Numbered from the stretch's first letter, positions 34,250 through 44,383 are shown. The stretch: 64,000 bases of DNA from Microbacterium proteolyticum (GCF_014192415.1 NZ_JACHXY010000001.1:496001-560000); one strand, 5' to 3'. Made by a program: numbers and translations. Notes: generated by a model from the sequence alone, not told the origin.

Positions 34250-34280
34250 GACCGGATGCCACAGCCGGTGGCATCCGGTC
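34250..34280 (-). terminator. Terminator of manC built on an inverted GGATGCC pair
   Basis: A 13-bp perfect stem, GACCGGATGCCAC (34250-34262) with 34268-34280, around a 5-nt loop. It directly abuts the manC stop codon at 34281-34283. The stem contains the over-represented GGATGCC word in both orientations. Confidence 0.75.
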
Positions 34281-35399
34281 TCAGAGGACGTCGCCCCGAC
34301 CCGTGAGCTTCAGGGCATCGACGACGCCCTTCACACGCTGGGCGTTCTCGGTCGTCGTGACGAGCAGGGCGTCGGGGGTGTCGACCACGACGATGTCCCG
34401 CACGCCGATGAGGCTGATCACGCGCTTGGTCTGCGAGACGACGATGCCGCTGGAGGAATCGGAGAGCACGCGGGCGTCTTCGCCGAGGATGGCGAGCTCA
34501 TTGCGCCCTCCCGAGGAGTTGAGCTTGGACAGGCTGGCGAAATCGCCCACGTCGTCCCAGTCGAAGTGCCCGGGGATGACCGCGAGCCGCCCCTTCTCGG
34601 CGGCGGGCTCGGCGACCGAGTAGTCGATGGCGATCTTCTTCAGCCCCGGCCAGATGCGGTCGACGGCGGGACCGCGGCGGTCGCGGTCGTCCCAGGACGC
34701 CGCGAGCTCGAGCAGCCCCGCGTGCAGTTCGGGCTCGTTGACGGCGAGCTCGGCCAGCAGCACGTCGGCCCGCGTGATGAACATGCCGGCGTTCCACAGG
34801 TAGGCGCGGTCGGCGAAATACTCCTTCGCCGTGTCGAGGTCGGGCTTCTCGACGAACCGCTCGACCGTGTACGCCTCGGGGGCACCGTCGACGATGAGCT
34901 CGTCGGCCTTCTTTATGTAGCCGAAGCCCACCGACGCCTCGGAGGGCTGGATGCCGATCGTGCAGATGTATCCGGCGCGCGCGACGGCGACCGCCTGGCG
35001 CACGGCGAAGTCGAACTGGCGGGTCTGACGGATGACGTGGTCCGCTGCGAAGGAACCGATGATGACGTCGGGCTCGCGGCGCACGAGGATCGCGGCGGCC
35101 AGGCCGATGGCGGCCGAGGAATCGCGGGGCTCCGATTCGAGGAAGACGTTGTGGTCGGGCACGCCGGGCAGTTCGCGCTCGACGGCGGCGCGGTGGGCGC
35201 GACCGGTCACGACGGCGATGCGGTCCTCGCCCGACAGCGGTGCGAGGCGGTCCCACGTGTCGCGCAGCAGGGTCTGGCCCGAGCCGGTCAGGTCATGGAG
35301 GAACTTGGGGGCGTCCGCCCGCGAGAGAGGCCAGAGGCGGCTGCCGATGCCTCCGGCGGGGATCACGGCGTAGAAGTCGTCGATAGCGCGATCTGACAT
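34281..35399 (-). CDS. manC: Mannose-1-phosphate guanylyltransferase
   Basis: 372 aa nucleotidyltransferase. The start YAVIPAGGIGSRLWPLSRAD with PKFL is the pyrophosphorylase motif; FVEKPDLDTA is the sugar-phosphate-binding motif; NAGMFITRADVLL is also conserved. It makes GDP-mannose from mannose-1-phosphate and GTP for mannosylated lipids and glycans. The isomerase domain of bifunctional enzymes is absent. TAGGGT ends 7 nt before the ATG, so the message may be leaderless; GGAG is also present close to the start. It is divergent from sdhC. Confidence 0.93.
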   Translation of the reverse strand: MSDRAIDDFYAVIPAGGIGSRLWPLSRADAPKFLHDLTGSGQTLLRDTWDRLAPLSGEDRIAVVTGRAHRAAVERELPGVPDHNVFLESEPRDSSAAIGLAAAILVRREPDVIIGSFAADHVIRQTRQFDFAVRQAVAVARAGYICTIGIQPSEASVGFGYIKKADELIVDGAPEAYTVERFVEKPDLDTAKEYFADRAYLWNAGMFITRADVLLAELAVNEPELHAGLLELAASWDDRDRRGPAVDRIWPGLKKIAIDYSVAEPAAEKGRLAVIPGHFDWDDVGDFASLSKLNSSGGRNELAILGEDARVLSDSSSGIVVSQTKRVISLIGVRDIVVVDTPDALLVTTTENAQRVKGVVDALKLTGRGDVL

Positions 35400-35482
35400 G
35401 GCTCCGACCCTAGCGGTCCGGACTTGTCCCCTCCGACGGGCCCCGACCGGGTGAGACACGGCACTCACGGCGCTCCGTTTTA

Positions 35483-35496
35483 TCTCGATGTCGAGA
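35483..35496. promoter_or_regulatory. Palindromic operator candidate upstream of sdhC
   Basis: TCTCGATGTCGAGA, two 6-bp arms around TG, in the AT-richer part of the 216-bp region between divergent manC and sdhCDAB. No protein can be assigned. Promoter-like words (TTATCCT, CATAGGC) follow between it and sdhC. Confidence 0.4.
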
Positions 35497-35615
35497 GACA
35501 GTTAGGCGCCCCTTATCCTCCGCGTTCATAGGCCGGACGTAGTATTCAGGGGCGCCCGTGTGACGCTCGGGGCCGGTGCCGGTCCCCACACCGTGTTCGA
35601 TCAGGGAGGACGACC

Positions 35616-36050
35616 GTGTCAGCACCAGCACGTGCCACGCCGTCGGTGAAAACGACCACTTCGAAGAGGCCCCGCGGCACTCTCTACCGCGGCCGTGAGG
35701 GCATGTGGTCCTGGGTCCTGCACCGCATCACCGGTGTGGCGATCTTCTTCTTCCTCCTCGTTCACATCCTCGACACGGCGCTCATCCGCGTGTCGCCCGA
35801 GGCGTACGACGCCGTCATCGGCACCTACAAGAACCCGATCATGGGTCTCGGCGAGGTGGCCCTGGTCGGCGCGATCGCGTACCACGCGTTCAACGGGCTG
35901 CGCATCATCCTGGTCGACTTCTGGCCGTGGGCCACGCGCCACCAGCGTCAGCTGTGGTGGGGCGTCCTGGGCCTCTGGGTCGTCACGATGCTCGGCTTCA
36001 CCCCCCGCCACCTGATCAACGTCTTCAGCGCCGTCACCGGGAGCCACTGA
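35616..36050 (+). CDS. sdhC: Succinate dehydrogenase cytochrome b556 subunit
   Basis: 144 aa with three membrane helices. The conserved heme/quinone region SWVLHRITGVAIFFFLLVHILDT is followed by YHAFNGLRIILVDFWP carrying the axial His candidate. A GTG at 35616 follows GGGAGGA at good spacing. It anchors the catalytic subunits to the membrane and passes electrons to quinone. First gene of sdhCDAB; its stop overlaps the sdhD start by 1 nt. Confidence 0.94.
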   Translation: MSAPARATPSVKTTTSKRPRGTLYRGREGMWSWVLHRITGVAIFFFLLVHILDTALIRVSPEAYDAVIGTYKNPIMGLGEVALVGAIAYHAFNGLRIILVDFWPWATRHQRQLWWGVLGLWVVTMLGFTPRHLINVFSAVTGSH

Positions 36051-36508
36051 TGTCCGTCGCCCAAGAAGCCGCCACGATCCCCGCCCCGCGCACGCCCAGC
36101 GTCCGCAAGAAGGGCTCCAACCTCGAGAAATGGGGATGGATCTACATGCGCGCCTCCGGCGTGCTGCTGATCGTCCTCATCTTCGGCCACCTGTTCGTCA
36201 ACCTGATGACGAACGACGGCATCCACCAGATCGACTTCGCGTTCGTCGCGGGCAAGCTGGCCTCGCCGTTCTGGCAGTGGTGGGACGTGCTGATGCTCTG
36301 GCTCGCCCTCATCCACGGCGCCAACGGCATGCGCACGATCGTGAACGACTACGTCACGAACGCGATGATCCGCAAGATCCTCGTCGGATCGCTGTGGATC
36401 TCCGCGGGGTTCCTGATCCTGCTCGGCACGCTCGTCGTGTTCACCTTCGACCCCTGCCTCGGTGTGACCGAGAGCAGCTCCCTCTGGGACGCGTGCCAGG
36501 CGGCGTGA
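36050..36508 (+). CDS. sdhD: Succinate dehydrogenase hydrophobic membrane anchor subunit
   Basis: 152 aa, three helices. [22 protein letters not shown] and [18 protein letters not shown] carry the expected histidines for heme b. The ATG at 36050 overlaps the sdhC stop. With SdhC it forms the quinone-reducing membrane domain. The protein is poorly conserved in sequence generally, but the position and helix pattern are decisive. Confidence 0.94.
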   Translation: MSVAQEAATIPAPRTPSVRKKGSNLEKWGWIYMRASGVLLIVLIFGHLFVNLMTNDGIHQIDFAFVAGKLASPFWQWWDVLMLWLALIHGANGMRTIVNDYVTNAMIRKILVGSLWISAGFLILLGTLVVFTFDPCLGVTESSSLWDACQAA

Positions 36509-36554
36509 GCCGACGGCATCCCTTCTTTCCCCTGACAGCAGAGGCATCGCACAC

Positions 36555-38384
36555 GTGAGCACCCAGACTTCCTCGGACTCGATCGTCAAAGACGGCGTCC
36601 ACTACCACCAGTTCGACGTCGTCATCGTCGGTGCCGGCGGCGCGGGCATGCGCGCGGCCATCGAGGCCGGCCCCGGCGCGAAGACCGCCGTCATCTCGAA
36701 GCTCTACCCGACCCGCTCGCACACCGGTGCGGCGCAGGGCGGCATGGCGGCGGCGCTCGCCAACGTCGAAGAGGACTCGTGGGAGTGGCACACGTTCGAC
36801 ACCATCAAGGGCGGCGACTACCTCGTCGATCAGGATGCCGCGGAGATCCTCGCCAAAGAGGCCATCGACGCCGTCATCGACCTCGAGAACATGGGCCTGC
36901 CGTTCAACCGCACCCCCGAGGGCAAGATCGACCAGCGCCGCTTCGGCGGACACACCGCCGATCACGGCAAGACCCCCGTGCGCCGCGCGTGCTACGCCGC
37001 CGACCGCACCGGCCACATGATCCTGCAGACGCTGTTCCAGAACTGCGTCAAGCTCGGCATCAACTTCTTCAACGAGTTCTACGTGCTCGACCTCATCACG
37101 GTGAAGGACGCGGCGGGCAAGACCCAGGTCTCGGGTGTCGTCGCGTACGACCTCGCCACGGGCGAGCTGCACGTCTTCCAGTCGAAGGCGGTCATCTTCG
37201 CCACCGGCGGCTTCGGCAAGATCTTCAAGACCACCTCCAACGCCCACACCCTCACCGGTGACGGCGTCGGCATCGTCTGGCGCAAGGGCCTCCCCCTGGA
37301 GGACATGGAGTTCTTCCAGTTCCACCCGACCGGCCTCGCCGGTCTCGGCATCCTCCTCACCGAGGGCGCCCGAGGCGAGGGCGCGATCCTGCGCAACGCC
37401 AGTGGTGAGCGCTTCATGGAGCGCTACGCCCCCACCATCAAAGACCTCGCACCGCGCGACATCGTCGCCCGCTGCATGGTGCAAGAGGTGGCCGAGGGTC
37501 GCGGCGCGGGTCCCCACCGCGACTACGTTCTGCTGGACTGCACGCACCTGGGCGCTGAGGTGCTCGAGACGAAGCTCCCCGACATCACCGAGTTCGCCCG
37601 CACCTACCTCGGTGTCGACCCGGTCGTCGAGCCCGTGCCGGTCATGCCGACCGCGCACTACGCGATGGGCGGCATCCCCACCAACATCAAGGCCGAGGTG
37701 CTCGCCGACAACGACACCGTCGTCCCCGGCCTCTACGCCGCCGGCGAGTGCGCCTGCGTCTCGGTGCACGGCTCGAACCGCCTCGGCACCAACTCGCTGC
37801 TCGACATCAACGTCTTCGGCAAGCGCGCCGGCCGCAACGCCGTCGAGTACGTCAAGACCGCCGACTTCGTGCCGCTGCCCGAAGACCCCGCCGCCGAGGT
37901 GCGCGGTCTGATCGAGGGCCTGCGCAACAACGGCGGCACCGAACGCATCGCGGTCCTGCGCAAGACGCTCCAGGACGAGATGGACAAGGGCGCGCAGGTG
38001 TTCCGCACGCACGAGTCCCTCGCCCACGTGATGGATGTCATCGCCGATCTGCGCGAGCGTTACAAGAACATCCACGTCGACGACAAGGGCAAGCGGTTCA
38101 ACACCGACCTGCTCGAGGCCGTCGAGCTCGGCTTCCTGCTCGACCTGGCCGAGGTCGTCGTCTACTCGGCGCAGAACCGCGAAGAGAGCCGTGGCGGTCA
38201 CATGCGCGACGACTTCCCCACGCGCGACGACGAGAAGTACATGCAGCACACCATGGCGTACCTGTCGGGAGACCCCCACTCGTCGCACCCCGCCGATCAC
38301 ATCGAACTCGGCTGGAAGCCCGTGGTGTTCACCAAGAACGAGGCCGGGGAGCTGCGCTACCCGCCGCTGGAGAGGAAGTACTGA
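36555..38384 (+). CDS. sdhA: Succinate dehydrogenase flavoprotein subunit
   Basis: 609 aa. FAD-binding start [18 protein letters not shown], covalent-flavin motif [10 protein letters not shown], active-site stretch [21 protein letters not shown], and the C-terminal catalytic region with [24 protein letters not shown] start at 36555 is preceded by sequence with little Shine-Dalgarno character. It oxidises succinate to fumarate in the citrate cycle on the inner face of the membrane. It is 46 nt after sdhD and 1 nt before sdhB. Confidence 0.97.
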   Translation: MSTQTSSDSIVKDGVHYHQFDVVIVGAGGAGMRAAIEAGPGAKTAVISKLYPTRSHTGAAQGGMAAALANVEEDSWEWHTFDTIKGGDYLVDQDAAEILAKEAIDAVIDLENMGLPFNRTPEGKIDQRRFGGHTADHGKTPVRRACYAADRTGHMILQTLFQNCVKLGINFFNEFYVLDLITVKDAAGKTQVSGVVAYDLATGELHVFQSKAVIFATGGFGKIFKTTSNAHTLTGDGVGIVWRKGLPLEDMEFFQFHPTGLAGLGILLTEGARGEGAILRNASGERFMERYAPTIKDLAPRDIVARCMVQEVAEGRGAGPHRDYVLLDCTHLGAEVLETKLPDITEFARTYLGVDPVVEPVPVMPTAHYAMGGIPTNIKAEVLADNDTVVPGLYAAGECACVSVHGSNRLGTNSLLDINVFGKRAGRNAVEYVKTADFVPLPEDPAAEVRGLIEGLRNNGGTERIAVLRKTLQDEMDKGAQVFRTHESLAHVMDVIADLRERYKNIHVDDKGKRFNTDLLEAVELGFLLDLAEVVVYSAQNREESRGGHMRDDFPTRDDEKYMQHTMAYLSGDPHSSHPADHIELGWKPVVFTKNEAGELRYPPLERKY

Positions 38385-38385
38385 G

Positions 38386-39171
38386 ATGGCATCCACCGTC
38401 CTCGAGAACGTCGACACCTCGGACGAGGTCGAGCAGACGCCGGAAGACACCGGGATCCAGTCGTTCCTCGTCACCTTCAACATCCGTCGTTTCGACCCCG
38501 AGGTCGACGACGAGCCGCGATGGGTCGACTACGACGTGGAGCTGTACTCCACCGATCGTGTGCTCGACGCTCTGCACAAGATCAAGTGGGAGACCGACGG
38601 GTCGCTGTCGTTCCGCCGCTCGTGCGCGCACGGCATCTGCGGATCGGATGCCATGCGCATCAACGGCCGCAACCGCCTGGCCTGCAAGACGCTGATCAAG
38701 GATCTCGACATCTCGCAGCCGATCTACGTCGAGGCGATCAAGGGCCTGCCCCTCGAGAAGGACCTCATCGTCGACATGGAGCCGTTCTTCGCCTCCTACC
38801 GCGAGGTGCAGCCCTTCCTGATCTCGAACTCGAAGCCCGAGCCGGGCAAGGAGCGCGTGCAGTCCATCGTCGACCGCGAGGTCTTCGACGACACAACCAA
38901 GTGCATCCTGTGCGCCGCGTGCACCTCGTCGTGCCCCGTGTTCTGGACCGACGGTCAGTACTTCGGCCCCGCCGCGATCGTGAACGCGCACCGCTTCATC
39001 TTCGACTCGCGCGATGACGCGGGCGATGTGCGCCTGGACATCCTCAACGACAAAGAGGGCGTGTGGCGCTGCCGCACCACCTTCAACTGCACCGAGGCGT
39101 GCCCCCGTGGCATCGAGGTCACCAAGGCCATCGCCGAGGTCAAGCAGGCCGTCCTCCGCGGCGGTCGCTAA
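38386..39171 (+). CDS. sdhB: Succinate dehydrogenase iron-sulfur subunit
   Basis: 261 aa. [2Fe-2S] ligands in SCAHGICGSDAMRINGRNRLAC; [4Fe-4S] and [3Fe-4S] ligands in CILCAACTSSCP and FNCTEACPRGI. A ~15-residue acidic N-terminal extension precedes the conserved fold. GAGAGGAAG precedes the start. It carries electrons from SdhA flavin to the membrane quinone site. Last gene of the operon, closed by a UUCG-tetraloop terminator. Confidence 0.97.
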   Translation: MASTVLENVDTSDEVEQTPEDTGIQSFLVTFNIRRFDPEVDDEPRWVDYDVELYSTDRVLDALHKIKWETDGSLSFRRSCAHGICGSDAMRINGRNRLACKTLIKDLDISQPIYVEAIKGLPLEKDLIVDMEPFFASYREVQPFLISNSKPEPGKERVQSIVDREVFDDTTKCILCAACTSSCPVFWTDGQYFGPAAIVNAHRFIFDSRDDAGDVRLDILNDKEGVWRCRTTFNCTEACPRGIEVTKAIAEVKQAVLRGGR

Positions 39172-39184
39172 GACCATCCTTTCT

Positions 39185-39219
39185 CGAACGGCGGGTGCGC
39201 TTCGGCGCCCCGCCGTTCG
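39185..39219 (+). terminator. Terminator of the sdhCDAB operon
   Basis: Stem CGAACGGCGGG (39185-39195) with 39209-39219, continued inside by GCGC-TTCG-GCGC, a stable UUCG tetraloop cap. It begins 13 nt after the sdhB stop. Confidence 0.85.
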
Positions 39220-39344
39220 GCGTTCCGGGGCGCCGACCACGGTCGCGGCTCCCACCGGGCTGCCGCGTCGGCGATCCGCCCCGTCCGCGCCCGCGCCGAC
39301 CGCGAGTCCCCGGCGTCGCGCCACGCGATCCGCTCCCTCGCCGC

Positions 39345-39428
39345 GACACAACGCAGGAAACCCGCGACGGCGGGCCGGTGGATTGGCCGACGGGGACCGG
39401 CGGAGGAGTTGATTTCCTGCGTCGTGTC
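39345..39428. repeat. Palindromic element, family B, copy 1
   Basis: GACACAACGCAGGAAA (39345-39360) and TTTCCTGCGTCGTGTC (39413-39428), arms matching at 15 of 16 positions with a 52-nt interior. It is the only feature, besides the sdh terminator, in the 326-bp gap between sdhB and the BrkB gene. Same arms as the copies around 42.9-44.4 kb and 53.5 kb. Confidence 0.85.
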
Positions 39429-39497
39429 CGGCGGCGACGGTTCCCGCACGTCCGCACGTCGCCGGGGGCTCCCTCCTCCATTGATTAGGCTCGTCAG

Positions 39498-40718
39498 GTG
39501 ACAGGGAACCGCCACGACCCTCGGCCGCTGCCCGCGGTGCGCGACGACCGTGCCTCCGTGCGCGACGACGACGCTTCGCTCCGCGACCGTTTCGAGGCCG
39601 CGCAGACCGCCGTGCGGGAGCGACTGGATCAGCCCATCGCCCGGGCGGCGAAGATCGCCCAATGGTTCCCGATCCGCGTGTGGCGGCACTTCCTTCAGCA
39701 CAACGGCTTCCTGCTCGCGGCCGGCATGAGCTACCAGGGGCTGTTCGCGGTGTTCTCGGCGTTGTACCTGGCATTCGCCGGCGTGGGTATCTGGCTGGGC
39801 GGCAGCAAGACCGCGATCGACGGTCTGATCCACATCGTCAACAGCTACATTCCGGGCATCATCAGCGAGAACGGCCTCGTCGACCGGGAGCAGGTAGAGG
39901 CCGTCGCGCAGGAGAGCGGACGCCTCCTCACCATCACGGGCATCGTCGCCGTCGTGGTGGTGGTGTGGACGGCCATCGGGTTCGTCACGTTCACCCGCCG
40001 CGCGGTGCGCGACACCTTCGGACTGCCCTTCGACCTGCGCAACTACGTGCTGCTCAAGGCACGCGACTTCGTCGCCTCGCTCCTGTTCGGCATCGCTCTG
40101 CTGGTCGGCGCCCTGCTGGGCTCGATCACCACCGGCGCGGTCGACCTGGTGTTCGGGCTCATCGGCTGGGACCGCGAGACCCTCGGCTGGTCGGTGGGCG
40201 CACGGATCATCTCGCTCATCGTGGCCTTCGGTGTGAACACCGTCGCTCTGGCGTCCCTGTTCCGCTTCCTCACGGGCACGACCCTCACGTGGCGACGCGC
40301 CTGGCCGGGCGCGATCGTCGGGGCGACGGGCATGGTCGTGCTGCAGGTCGCCGCGGGCTTCCTCTTCGTATACACGCCGTCGAACCCGCTCCTGGCCACG
40401 TTCACCGTGCTCATCGGGTTCTTGCTGTGGTTCCGGTTCATCGGCATCGTGATCCTCGTCTCGGCGGCGTGGATCGCCGTGGCGGCGCGCGACCGCGACG
40501 TACCCCTGCGCTCCCCCGAGGACCGCCTCGCCATGGAACAGGCGGCCCTCGTCATCGCGGCGCAGGTCGGCGTCCGCCAAGCCGAGAAGGAGGTCGCCCT
40601 GTCGCGGTGGCCCCTGCGCTGGCGCGCGAAGCGCAGACTCGCCGCCGCCGAGAAGCAGCTCGCGCGCTCGGAGGCCGACGTGCCCGCGCCGCGGCGGGTC
40701 TCCCTCCTCCCCGACTGA
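39498..40718 (+). CDS. YihY/BrkB family inner membrane protein
   Basis: 406 aa. A charged N-terminus (~60 residues), then about six helices with the family signature HNGFLLAAGMSYQGLFAVFSALYLAF and YTPSNPLLATFTVLIGFLLWFRF. The C-terminal ~70 residues are basic and cytoplasmic. The family was once mis-called ribonuclease BN; its role is unknown, with transport or envelope function proposed. The GTG start at 39498 is 6 nt after TAGGCT, so it appears leaderless. It is separate from the neighbouring sdh genes. Confidence 0.88.
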   Translation: MTGNRHDPRPLPAVRDDRASVRDDDASLRDRFEAAQTAVRERLDQPIARAAKIAQWFPIRVWRHFLQHNGFLLAAGMSYQGLFAVFSALYLAFAGVGIWLGGSKTAIDGLIHIVNSYIPGIISENGLVDREQVEAVAQESGRLLTITGIVAVVVVVWTAIGFVTFTRRAVRDTFGLPFDLRNYVLLKARDFVASLLFGIALLVGALLGSITTGAVDLVFGLIGWDRETLGWSVGARIISLIVAFGVNTVALASLFRFLTGTTLTWRRAWPGAIVGATGMVVLQVAAGFLFVYTPSNPLLATFTVLIGFLLWFRFIGIVILVSAAWIAVAARDRDVPLRSPEDRLAMEQAALVIAAQVGVRQAEKEVALSRWPLRWRAKRRLAAAEKQLARSEADVPAPRRVSLLPD

Positions 40719-40840
40719 CCGTCGGGGTAGTCGACGGCGCTCCGGGAACAACCGTCTTCGTTGGCGGAATACCCGTTGGGGGGCTCTCCCTCGGTGGTCT
40801 CGTCAGGAGCGGTGTCGGAGGCTCGGGCTACGCTCGGGGG

Positions 40841-41689
40841 GTGCCTCGTTCTGTACGTATCGTCTCCGTCAACGTCAACGGCATCCGTGCCGCCGTCCGC
40901 AAGGGCATGACCGAATGGCTCGACGCCTCGGGCGCCGACATCGTCGCCCTGCAAGAGGTGCGCGCGACGGCCGCACAGCTCGCAGAGGCCCTGCCCGGCT
41001 GGCAGATCGTCAACGACGAATCGCTGCAGAAAGGGCGCGCGGGCGTGGCGATCATCAGCCGACTGCCCGGCGTCGAAACACGAAGCCATCTCGGCCCCGA
41101 GCCGCTCGACGCGTCCGGCCGATGGATCGAGACCGATTTCGACATCGACGGCGAGACGGTCACCGTCGTCAGCGCGTACGTGCACAGCGGCGAGGTCGAC
41201 ACCCCCAAGCAAGACGCGAAGTGGCTCTTCCTCGATGCGATGGAGCAGCGCCTCGCCACGCTGAAGTCCGAACGCGATCTCGCCCTGGTCCTCGGCGACC
41301 TGAACGTGGGGCACCGCGAGCTCGACATCAAAAACTGGCGGGGCAACCGCAAGAACGCCGGGTTCCTGCCCCGCGAACGCGCCTACTTCGATCGCTTCTT
41401 CGGCCCCGCGGGTGAGCAGGTCGAGGGTGTGGACGGCTCGACCGGCACCGGCCTGGGCTGGGTCGACGTGGGGCGCCGTGCCGCGGGCGAGGTCGACGGG
41501 CCGTACACGTTCTGGTCGATGCGCGGGAAGGCGTTCGACACCGACAGCGGGTGGCGCATCGACTACCACGTGGCCACCCCCGCCCTCGCCGAACGCGTCA
41601 CCGATTACCGCGTCGACCGCGCGCCCTCGTACGACACCCGGTGGAGCGACCACTCCCCCGTCATCGTCGACTACACGCTCGGGCGCTGA
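40841..41689 (+). CDS. xthA: Exodeoxyribonuclease III
   Basis: 282 aa. Endonuclease/exonuclease/phosphatase fold: RIVSVNVNGIRAAVRKG, VALQEVRAT (metal-binding Glu), VLGDLNVGHRELDIKNWRGN, and the terminal catalytic SDHSPVIVDY. It cleaves abasic sites and degrades 3' ends during base-excision repair. The GTG at 40841 is 6 nt after TACGCT, suggesting a leaderless message. It is followed by trpS in the same direction, with a separate promoter. Confidence 0.93.
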   Translation: MPRSVRIVSVNVNGIRAAVRKGMTEWLDASGADIVALQEVRATAAQLAEALPGWQIVNDESLQKGRAGVAIISRLPGVETRSHLGPEPLDASGRWIETDFDIDGETVTVVSAYVHSGEVDTPKQDAKWLFLDAMEQRLATLKSERDLALVLGDLNVGHRELDIKNWRGNRKNAGFLPRERAYFDRFFGPAGEQVEGVDGSTGTGLGWVDVGRRAAGEVDGPYTFWSMRGKAFDTDSGWRIDYHVATPALAERVTDYRVDRAPSYDTRWSDHSPVIVDYTLGR

Positions 41690-41798
41690 CGGGCGTCTGC
41701 GCGCGGCGCCGGTGCGTAACGGCGGGGTCGAGTCGGCCCCACGGCGGTGCGGTCGGGTGAGCGATCGGGGGCCGCGGCGGCCAGGCGGCGGCACCTAG

Positions 41799-42812
<1,014 letters not shown>

Positions 42813-42884
42813 TTCGTCCCGGCGATCAGGGCGCCCCGCACCTCCGGGTGCCCGACGTCAGAGAGCCGGACCGTGTCCGGTCAC

Positions 42885-42966
42885 GACACGACGCATGAGA
42901 CGTGCGGGCGTCGCGTCGACGTGGCGACGTGCAGCCGTCATGGTGCTGATTCTCCTGCGTTATGTC
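42885..42966. repeat. Palindromic element, family B, copy 2
   Basis: GACACGACGCATGAGA (42885-42900) against TCTCCTGCGTTATGTC (42951-42966); 50-nt interior. The arms show three mismatches, so it is the most degenerate of the five copies near 43-44 kb and 39 kb. Confidence 0.75.
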
Positions 42967-43087
42967 CGGCGAACCGACCGGGTCAGACTTTAGAGCCGGC
43001 CCCGCCGACAGACGCAAGGCGTATCGTGACCCGGTCAGCAGGGCCCAGCATCGCCCGGTCGCAGAATCGAGCGTCGCCCTCCGGCGG

Positions 43088-43170
43088 GACACAGCGCAGG
43101 ACTCTTGCCGCTTCCTGAGACCCGTCGGCGCCTGGCCGGCTCGTGTCGCTCGAGTTTCCTGCGTTGTGTC
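43088..43170. repeat. Palindromic element, family B, copy 3, abutting a stop codon
   Basis: GACACAGCGCAGGA (43088-43101) against TCCTGCGTTGTGTC (43157-43170). The last base touches the stop codon (43171-43173) of the AbiEi/DUF559-like gene, so the element forms the very end of its transcript. Confidence 0.8.
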
Positions 43171-43989
43171 CTAACGGAGCGCACCGCCGCCCCGGAGTCC
43201 CTGAACAGCACGCCGCAGCACCTCCGGTTCATCGAAGATCATGTTCGCCGTGGGACAGATCACCGCGTATCCGCGTTCGGCCAGCAGCAGGTCACGCAGC
43301 CGGTCCCGCTCCTGCGACTCCCAGCCCCCGTGGTGTGCGCGGCTGTCGCACTCGACGACGATCCACCCGTCCACGAGCAGGTCGACACGCCCGACGCCGT
43401 CGATCGACACCTGGACCTGCACCCTGCACCCGAGACCCCTCAGCAGCAGTCGCGCGATACTCTCGGAGCCCGCCTCGGCGCGACCGTCGAGAAGCGACGC
43501 CAAGACCGCGTACTTCGCGGGAAGACCGGCGAAGATGTCGTGCACATCCGCGGCGGAGATTCGGCGCTGGTGGAAAGCGTTGTCGAGCATCGCGACCGAT
43601 GCTCGGGGGCTCTGGCAGCGGACGGCGACCCTCAGCGCCTCGGTGAGGGGTATCGAGTGCGCGTCCCCGTGCCCAGCGTGACGCCAGTGCACGACGACGT
43701 CGGGGTCGTGCGCGAGACGCCGACGGCGCGAGACCGGTGAGCGCAACCTCCCACGCGTCGGTTCGACCTGGACGTGCAGCCTCGTGCGATCCAGGACGAA
43801 GATGCCGGATGCGGCGATCGCGGACACGCAGTCCAACCGCCCGCCCACGCGTTGTGCCGCAACGGCCCTCTCCCCCGCTCCGGCGGCGAGGTAGACGTCG
43901 CGTCTGGCGCGGTGAAGGGTACCTGTCGCCAGAGCCTCGCGGATGCCGGCACGAGTCGCACCGCCCGCCCGCAGATCGGCGTAGGACAT
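43171..43989 (-). CDS. AbiEi/DUF559-like protein with nuclease-like C-terminus
   Basis: 272 aa, the same architecture as the protein at 199-1158. The N-terminus reads LRAGGATRAGIREALATGTLHRARRDVYLA, the winged-helix/first-strand pattern of AbiEi-like proteins. The C-terminus reads SESIARLLLRGLG, then VDLLVDGWIVVECDSRAHHGG, then a RGYAVICPTAN strand, a DUF559/Vsr-like PD-(D/E)XK pattern (Glu, Asp, Glu). No partner toxin is adjacent. The ATG at 43989 is the first convincing start; upstream frame is repeat DNA. It is flanked by two family B elements on each side, one abutting its stop. Function unknown. Confidence 0.75.
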   Translation of the reverse strand: MSYADLRAGGATRAGIREALATGTLHRARRDVYLAAGAGERAVAAQRVGGRLDCVSAIAASGIFVLDRTRLHVQVEPTRGRLRSPVSRRRRLAHDPDVVVHWRHAGHGDAHSIPLTEALRVAVRCQSPRASVAMLDNAFHQRRISAADVHDIFAGLPAKYAVLASLLDGRAEAGSESIARLLLRGLGCRVQVQVSIDGVGRVDLLVDGWIVVECDSRAHHGGWESQERDRLRDLLLAERGYAVICPTANMIFDEPEVLRRAVQGLRGGGALR

Positions 43990-44126
43990 GGTCGAATCCG
44001 GGGCGAAGTCAGAGGAGTGTTCGGGTCGCACCCGCCCACCATGCTCGACCCCTGGACGCGCCGCGCACCGCGGTCCACGGAATGTGCAGAGTCCCCGGAA
44101 TCGACGGCACGGGGAGGACCCGGGCG

Positions 44127-44209
44127 GACACAACGCAGGAGTACCGGCCTCGACACGTCGGATAACGCCGGATCACGCGCGCGCTGTTGCGGAAGTCCTG
44201 CGTCGTGTC
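44127..44209. repeat. Palindromic element, family B, copy 4
   Basis: GACACAACGCAGGA (44127-44140) against TCCTGCGTCGTGTC (44196-44209). The interior (55 nt) is about 85% identical to that of copy 5, unlike the interiors of the other copies. Confidence 0.85.
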
Positions 44210-44299
44210 CCGGGTGTCGGCGAACCGGCACGCACGCCCGGACCCCGGCGGCGGCGGGCCGGCACGCACGCCCGGCCCCGGGTGGCGGCCGACCGGGCG

Positions 44300-44383
44300 G
44301 ACACAACGCAGGAATACCGGCTTCGACACGGCCGGACAACGCCGGATCACGCGCACGCTGCAGCGGAAGTCCTGCGTTGTGTC
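44300..44383. repeat. Palindromic element, family B, copy 5
   Basis: GACACAACGCAGGA (44300-44313) and its exact complement TCCTGCGTTGTGTC (44370-44383): perfect 14-bp arms. Offset 173 bp from copy 4. Confidence 0.85.

Larger units (their letters stand above)
42813..43170. other. Intergenic region made largely of family B repeats
   Basis: 358 bp between the trpS stop (+) and the stop of the AbiEi/DUF559-like gene (-), so it is convergent. It holds two family B elements (42885-42966 and 43088-43170) and otherwise only GC-rich sequence. I see no gene. Confidence 0.75.

Noticed and set aside
36441..38483. 680-aa open frame antisense to sdhA
   Set aside because: Frame is open only because of GC codon bias; translation is low-complexity Val/Gly/Asp/His and the plus strand encodes an unmistakable SdhA.
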